Shown: positions 61,147-64,000 of the stretch, piece after piece
Layout of the letters: each line of letters starts with the position of its first letter
Position numbering within the stretch: the stretch's first letter is position 1
NCBI GenBank assembly: GCA_942492445.1
Contig: CALOEW010000086.1
Location: 1-64,000 of the forward strand
From: NORP240 sp942492445
GTDB lineage: Bacteria; Pseudomonadota; Gammaproteobacteria; Pseudomonadales; Pseudohongiellaceae
DNA: 64,000 nucleotides
Direction: 5' to 3'
The notes under the pieces: generated by a model
What the model saw: the letters and a program-made list of their open reading frames with translations, nothing else
What the model was told of the DNA's origin: nothing
Database searches by the model: none
Translations under genes and position numbers: made by a program

Positions 61147-62187
61147 ATGACTAGAGCCAGAAATCAACAGGTATCATTGGAAGATACTCCCTATTACCAC
61201 TGTATAGCACGCTGTGTCCGGCGAGCTTACCTGTGTGGTGATGATCCAGTGAGCGGCGAGAATTTTGATCACCGTAAGATCTGGCTGGTGGAGAGAATGA
61301 AGCAGCTGGCTTCTGTCTTCGCCATCGATATTTGCGCCTATGCGGTTATGAGCAACCATTACCATCTTGTGTTGCACGTTAACGGGAAGCTGGCAAACAG
61401 CTGGACACAGGAGGAGGTAATAAGGCGCTGGACCAGACTTTTTAATCGCAACGCTGCCGCACTGGAAACTGTTGCAAATAACCGCTCCAGTAAATCCACC
61501 AGAGAGTTTCGGCGCAATCTTATTGAGCAATGGCGCGACCGACTCAAGGATATCAGCTGGTTCATGCGTTGTCTGAATGAGAATATCGCCAGGCGGGCTA
61601 ACAGAGAAGACGATTGTACTGGCAGATTCTGGGAAGGACGATTCAGAAGCCAGGCGCTGCTTGACGAAAAGGCGTTGCTCACCTGCATGGCGTACGTAGA
61701 CCTCAACCCTGCAAGAGCTGGAATCTGCGATAGCCCCGAGGAAAGCGATTTCACATCAATCCAGGAAAGACTTGTGTTACACGCCCGAAGGGTGAGGCAG
61801 CCAAGCAGTGAACAGAAATCGCTGCTGGTTCATTACCGGCAGTATTTCGAGAGTCATCGGGATCGCAAATCCTCCGGGCCACGGTTAATGGGGTTTGAAA
61901 CCGGTTTGTCAGGGTTGCCCGATTACACCCTCCCTATCCGGCAACAGGATTATTTCGATCTGGTTTCCTGGAGCGCTTCCCGGCTGCCGGGAAGAAGGAG
62001 GCGGGTCAGCGACGATACCCGATATGCAGCTGCTGCAGTACTGGAACGTGTTGGCATAAAGGCGACAGCCTGGCTGGATGTTATCAATTATTTCCACAAA
62101 TATTTCTATCAGGCTGCCGGCGAGGCAGGCTCGCTCATAAACTTTCAGGAAAAAGCGTGCTCGCTCCAATGTAGTCAGATTCCGTAA
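61147..62187 (+). CDS. REP-associated tyrosine transposase (RAYT, IS200-like Y1 family)
   Basis: 346 residues. An HUH motif (H71-Y-H73 in AYAVMSNHYHLVLHV) and the catalytic Tyr Y183 (LTCMAYVDLNPARAGI) identify a Y1 single-strand transposase. The extra C-terminal domain (from about residue 215) is typical of RAYTs, which move or maintain REP palindromes rather than themselves. It is a single copy without its own inverted ends. A matching palindrome lies 260 bases downstream. It sits beside purA with no other mobile genes. Confidence 0.85.
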   Translation: MTRARNQQVSLEDTPYYHCIARCVRRAYLCGDDPVSGENFDHRKIWLVERMKQLASVFAIDICAYAVMSNHYHLVLHVNGKLANSWTQEEVIRRWTRLFNRNAAALETVANNRSSKSTREFRRNLIEQWRDRLKDISWFMRCLNENIARRANREDDCTGRFWEGRFRSQALLDEKALLTCMAYVDLNPARAGICDSPEESDFTSIQERLVLHARRVRQPSSEQKSLLVHYRQYFESHRDRKSSGPRLMGFETGLSGLPDYTLPIRQQDYFDLVSWSASRLPGRRRRVSDDTRYAAAAVLERVGIKATAWLDVINYFHKYFYQAAGEAGSLINFQEKACSLQCSQIP

Positions 62188-62444
62188 TAAATGGGTAAGA
62201 GGCATAGGGCCGGCGTACCGCTTGTACGGAACCTGAACAACGTCACACCGGAAAAGATTGCATACCGGGAGCCCGAAAGATTGTAAATCCCGTTATTTCT
62301 GGTTCAAGAAACCCGGTATACCCCGTAAAGTTCAGACAACCTGCGCTATTCCTCGCGCGTCTCAATTTCCCTCCCCAATTTCGACAAGAAATGCACAGCT
62401 TAGTGCGCATTCTGTGCTAAAAACCATTAACAGAAATTTTTAAC

Positions 62445-62500
62445 AGGACACCCAATTAAGATATTTATTGGGTGTCCTTTTAAATTTAAATGGGTGTCCT
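62445..62500. repeat. REP-like palindrome with GGGTGTCC motif downstream of the RAYT gene
   Basis: AGGACACCCAAT (62445-62456) and ATTGGGTGTCCT (62467-62478) form a perfect 12-bp stem around a 10-base loop. A third copy of the motif, ATGGGTGTCCT, follows in direct orientation at 62490-62500. The AT-rich setting differs from the GC-richer genes. Such elements are what RAYT enzymes recognise. The rest of the 484-base gap (62188-62671) holds no gene that I can support. Confidence 0.7.
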
Positions 62501-62671
62501 TTTATAATGAGGTTCTGAGCGTTTTTACCAGATATTGTTTGACAAGCAGGTTGTTACACTATATGTTGCGCGTATTGATGCTTTGCGGAAAAAGATTTGG
62601 TTCCGGCTACGCAGTCATCTTTGGAGCGAAAAATAATTCCGGGTTGTTTCGGACATTTCAGGGTTTTCGTT

Positions 62672-62863
62672 ATGGTCAAATACACTCAGGTGTCATCTTT
62701 CGAATCGCTTGATCAGGCCGTCAACAAGACAGCGGATGAAAACGACCTTTCCCACGCGGAGAGAATGTTTCTCAAGAAAAAGCTCGAGAGCGAAATTCGC
62801 GTTAAGCTGGCTGAATTTGCAAATGAAATTTCCCAGGCAAGGAAGCTGCGCGAAGGGAAGTAG
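62672..62863 (+). CDS. Small helical protein of unknown function
   Basis: 63 residues from the ATG at 62672 (a weak AGGG is ten bases upstream). Charged and helix-prone: SLDQAVNKTADENDLSHAERMFLKKKLESEIRVKLAEFANEISQARKLREGK reads as a short alpha-helical hairpin or coiled coil, with no membrane span. It is not a known family to me. Converges with the CDP-alcohol gene. Coding status is plausible, not proven. Confidence 0.5.
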   Translation: MVKYTQVSSFESLDQAVNKTADENDLSHAERMFLKKKLESEIRVKLAEFANEISQARKLREGK

Positions 62864-62928
62864 GTGGTTGTCTGCTCTTTGCGGCAGGGGTCCGAACAGC
62901 CCGTACTATACAGATCGAACTATCCAGT

Positions 62929-63471
62929 CTACTGATGTGGGTGAATGTGCAGCGGTGCCATCGCTCTATCAAGTATCGAAAGTACCGTAGAAAGAACCAG
63001 CAACCAGCCGAATATGAATACACTGCCTGTGATAATACCGGCCAGTTCGCTCAAAGGTGGTGTCCTGGAGCAGGCAACAACCAGGATCGGCACAAAATAA
63101 AGAATACCGTTCCAGCGGCCCAACCTGCTCATGTGCAGCTGTTTTTCGTGGTAAAAAAAGTGTGAATCCAGTACGTATTGGGAGAAAGCTATTACGATTA
63201 GAACTGGCAAAATCGGAGTAATCAATCCCGCATAGGCGGCGCCGGAAAGGCACGAAGTGACAAAGAGAAAATCTGTTGTGTGATCAAACAGCTGCCCTTG
63301 TGAAGAGGCTGTTCCTAAGCGGCGTGCCAGTTTCCCATCAAAAAAATCCGTCAGTATGGCGATCAGAATCAGGAATACCGTGGCCTCCGGTGGTACTGTC
63401 AGCAATTCGGCGATACTGAGTGCGGTGGGGCCTGCGATAAGCAGGCGCAGAAAGGTGAGAACGTTGGCCAT
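62929..63471 (-). CDS. CDP-alcohol phosphatidyltransferase family protein
   Basis: 180 residues with about five membrane spans. The CDP-alcohol signature is complete: D42-x2-D45-G-x2-A-R-x8-G59-x3-D63-x3-D67 (TDFFDGKLARRLGTASSQGQLFDHTTD). The enzyme joins a CDP-linked lipid to an alcohol such as glycerol phosphate or inositol phosphate; the short length and lack of other motifs leave the acceptor open. Its ATG overlaps the stop of the upstream membrane gene by one base, so they are coupled. Confidence 0.88.
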   Translation of the reverse strand: MANVLTFLRLLIAGPTALSIAELLTVPPEATVFLILIAILTDFFDGKLARRLGTASSQGQLFDHTTDFLFVTSCLSGAAYAGLITPILPVLIVIAFSQYVLDSHFFYHEKQLHMSRLGRWNGILYFVPILVVACSRTPPLSELAGIITGSVFIFGWLLVLSTVLSILDRAMAPLHIHPHQ

Positions 63472-63995
63472 CAGTTGGAAAACAATTCACGTTGTGCACG
63501 ACGCCAGAAAAGCACACCGATCAGAGCATTAAACAGAATAAAGAAATTGTGCTGAACAAAACCGAATGCCGCCATCTGTCCTTCATTTTCCGGAAACAGG
63601 ATGACCCAGAAAGTGATAGCAGCTGCGCGCATGGGAGTTGGTACCGTCGCGGCGAAGAAAATTACCGGAAGATATCCAAGCAGGTCAAGGAAAGAAGCCT
63701 CCACTCCAAACAAGGTTAGAGCGAACGTATAGACGAACACGGCGGTAATCAATGCCGGAGACCGGATCAGGAAGAACAAGAGGTAATGTTTAAGGGTAGC
63801 AAGCTTGAAGGCGTGCAGAATCCGCCGGTTTCGTGTTTTGTTGTCAGGCAGAATGATGCCCCGGAAGAAAAGAAACCACAACACAAAGAATACGAGCACT
63901 CCGATAGCTATAAATGGAATTATGTTGAATACGTCCGGTAACGTTCCGCTGCTGAAGAAAAAACCGATCGTGGCCCAGATCATCAGGTAAAACAT
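63471..63995 (-). CDS. Polytopic membrane protein of unknown function (may extend past the right edge)
   Basis: 174 residues from an ATG at 63995, five bases from the window edge; the true start could lie beyond it. About five membrane spans (LMIWATIGFFFSS; FIAIGVLVFFVLWFLFFRGII; HYLLFFLIRSPALITAVFVYTFALTLFGV; LLGYLPVIFFAATVP; FFILFNALIGVLFW) with short basic loops. It is coupled to the phosphatidyltransferase gene and might be a flippase- or lysylphosphatidylglycerol-synthase-membrane-like partner, but no family motif is certain. Confidence 0.65.
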   Translation of the reverse strand: MFYLMIWATIGFFFSSGTLPDVFNIIPFIAIGVLVFFVLWFLFFRGIILPDNKTRNRRILHAFKLATLKHYLLFFLIRSPALITAVFVYTFALTLFGVEASFLDLLGYLPVIFFAATVPTPMRAAAITFWVILFPENEGQMAAFGFVQHNFFILFNALIGVLFWRRAQRELFSN

Positions 63996-64000
63996 CTCGC

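Noticed and set aside
62188..62440. tRNA or structured RNA in the AT/GC-mixed gap after the transposase
   Set aside because: No cloverleaf, T-loop or anticodon arm could be built from it.
1..64000. CRISPR array, prophage genes, integrase or rRNA operon
   Set aside because: No spaced direct repeats, phage structural genes, integrase motifs or rRNA sequence were found.

Overview
The window looks like chromosomal DNA of a free-living, probably marine, gammaproteobacterium. The main evidence is the right third, which keeps the gammaproteobacterial order nnrD/E-tsaE-amidase-mutL-miaA-hfq-hflX-hflK-hflC-yjeT(DUF2065)-hisZ-purA. The left two thirds carry many secreted, lipid-anchored and outer-membrane proteins, several c-type cytochromes, two MMPL transporters and molybdo- and quinoprotein oxidoreductases. 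No rRNA, tRNA, CRISPR array or prophage module was seen.

Region by region. 0-5.3 kb (minus strand): the start of a secreted beta-propeller-like protein, a TorF-type porin behind what reads as an NtrC/sigma-54 promoter, an unknown secreted protein, a cytochrome c/PQQ quinoprotein lipoprotein and a CHRD protein. 5.3-8.1 kb: an FMN glutamate-synthase-like protein with two CDGSH iron-sulfur motifs, then S-formylglutathione hydrolase. 8.1-12.1 kb (minus): a tight four-gene cassette (GtrA, DprE1-like, DprE2-like, HAD-UbiA fusion) that matches the mycobacterial route to polyprenyl-phosphate arabinose. 12.3-15.0 kb: an inositol-monophosphatase-family enzyme and a thioredoxin-like/cytochrome c/copper-monooxygenase fusion. 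15.0-21.7 kb: two MMPL transporters flanking a divergent finR-like/fpr pair. 21.9-24.9 kb: a CX3CH cytochrome, a ClpP paralogue, NnrU and a secreted CMD-family protein. 25.0-28.9 kb: an ABC export operon under a TetR repressor with a perfect 22-bp palindrome over its promoter. 29-33 kb (minus): polyphosphate:AMP phosphotransferase and an IorBA-like molybdenum oxidoreductase. 33.4-45.8 kb: mostly envelope proteins, a second FMN glutamate-synthase-like gene carrying an in-frame miniature transposon, and an orphan aceE. 46-61 kb: a MarR regulator and the conserved nnrD-purA cluster. 61-64 kb: a REP-associated tyrosine transposase with a matching palindrome, a tiny ORF, and a CDP-alcohol phosphatidyltransferase pair.

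Three otherwise sound genes (an ABC permease, the cell-wall amidase and hflK) are each broken by one single-base indel. hflK and the amidase are conserved housekeeping genes, so residual sequence error is a real possibility alongside true mutation.

The strongest observations are the NtrC/sigma-54 promoter of the porin, the DprE1/DprE2/HAD-UbiA/GtrA cassette, the in-frame miniature transposon, the transposase with its GGGTGTCC palindrome, and a dispersed TTAATCAGAGGTTCCTTAA repeat. All functional names come from reading motifs and gene order; no database search was run.
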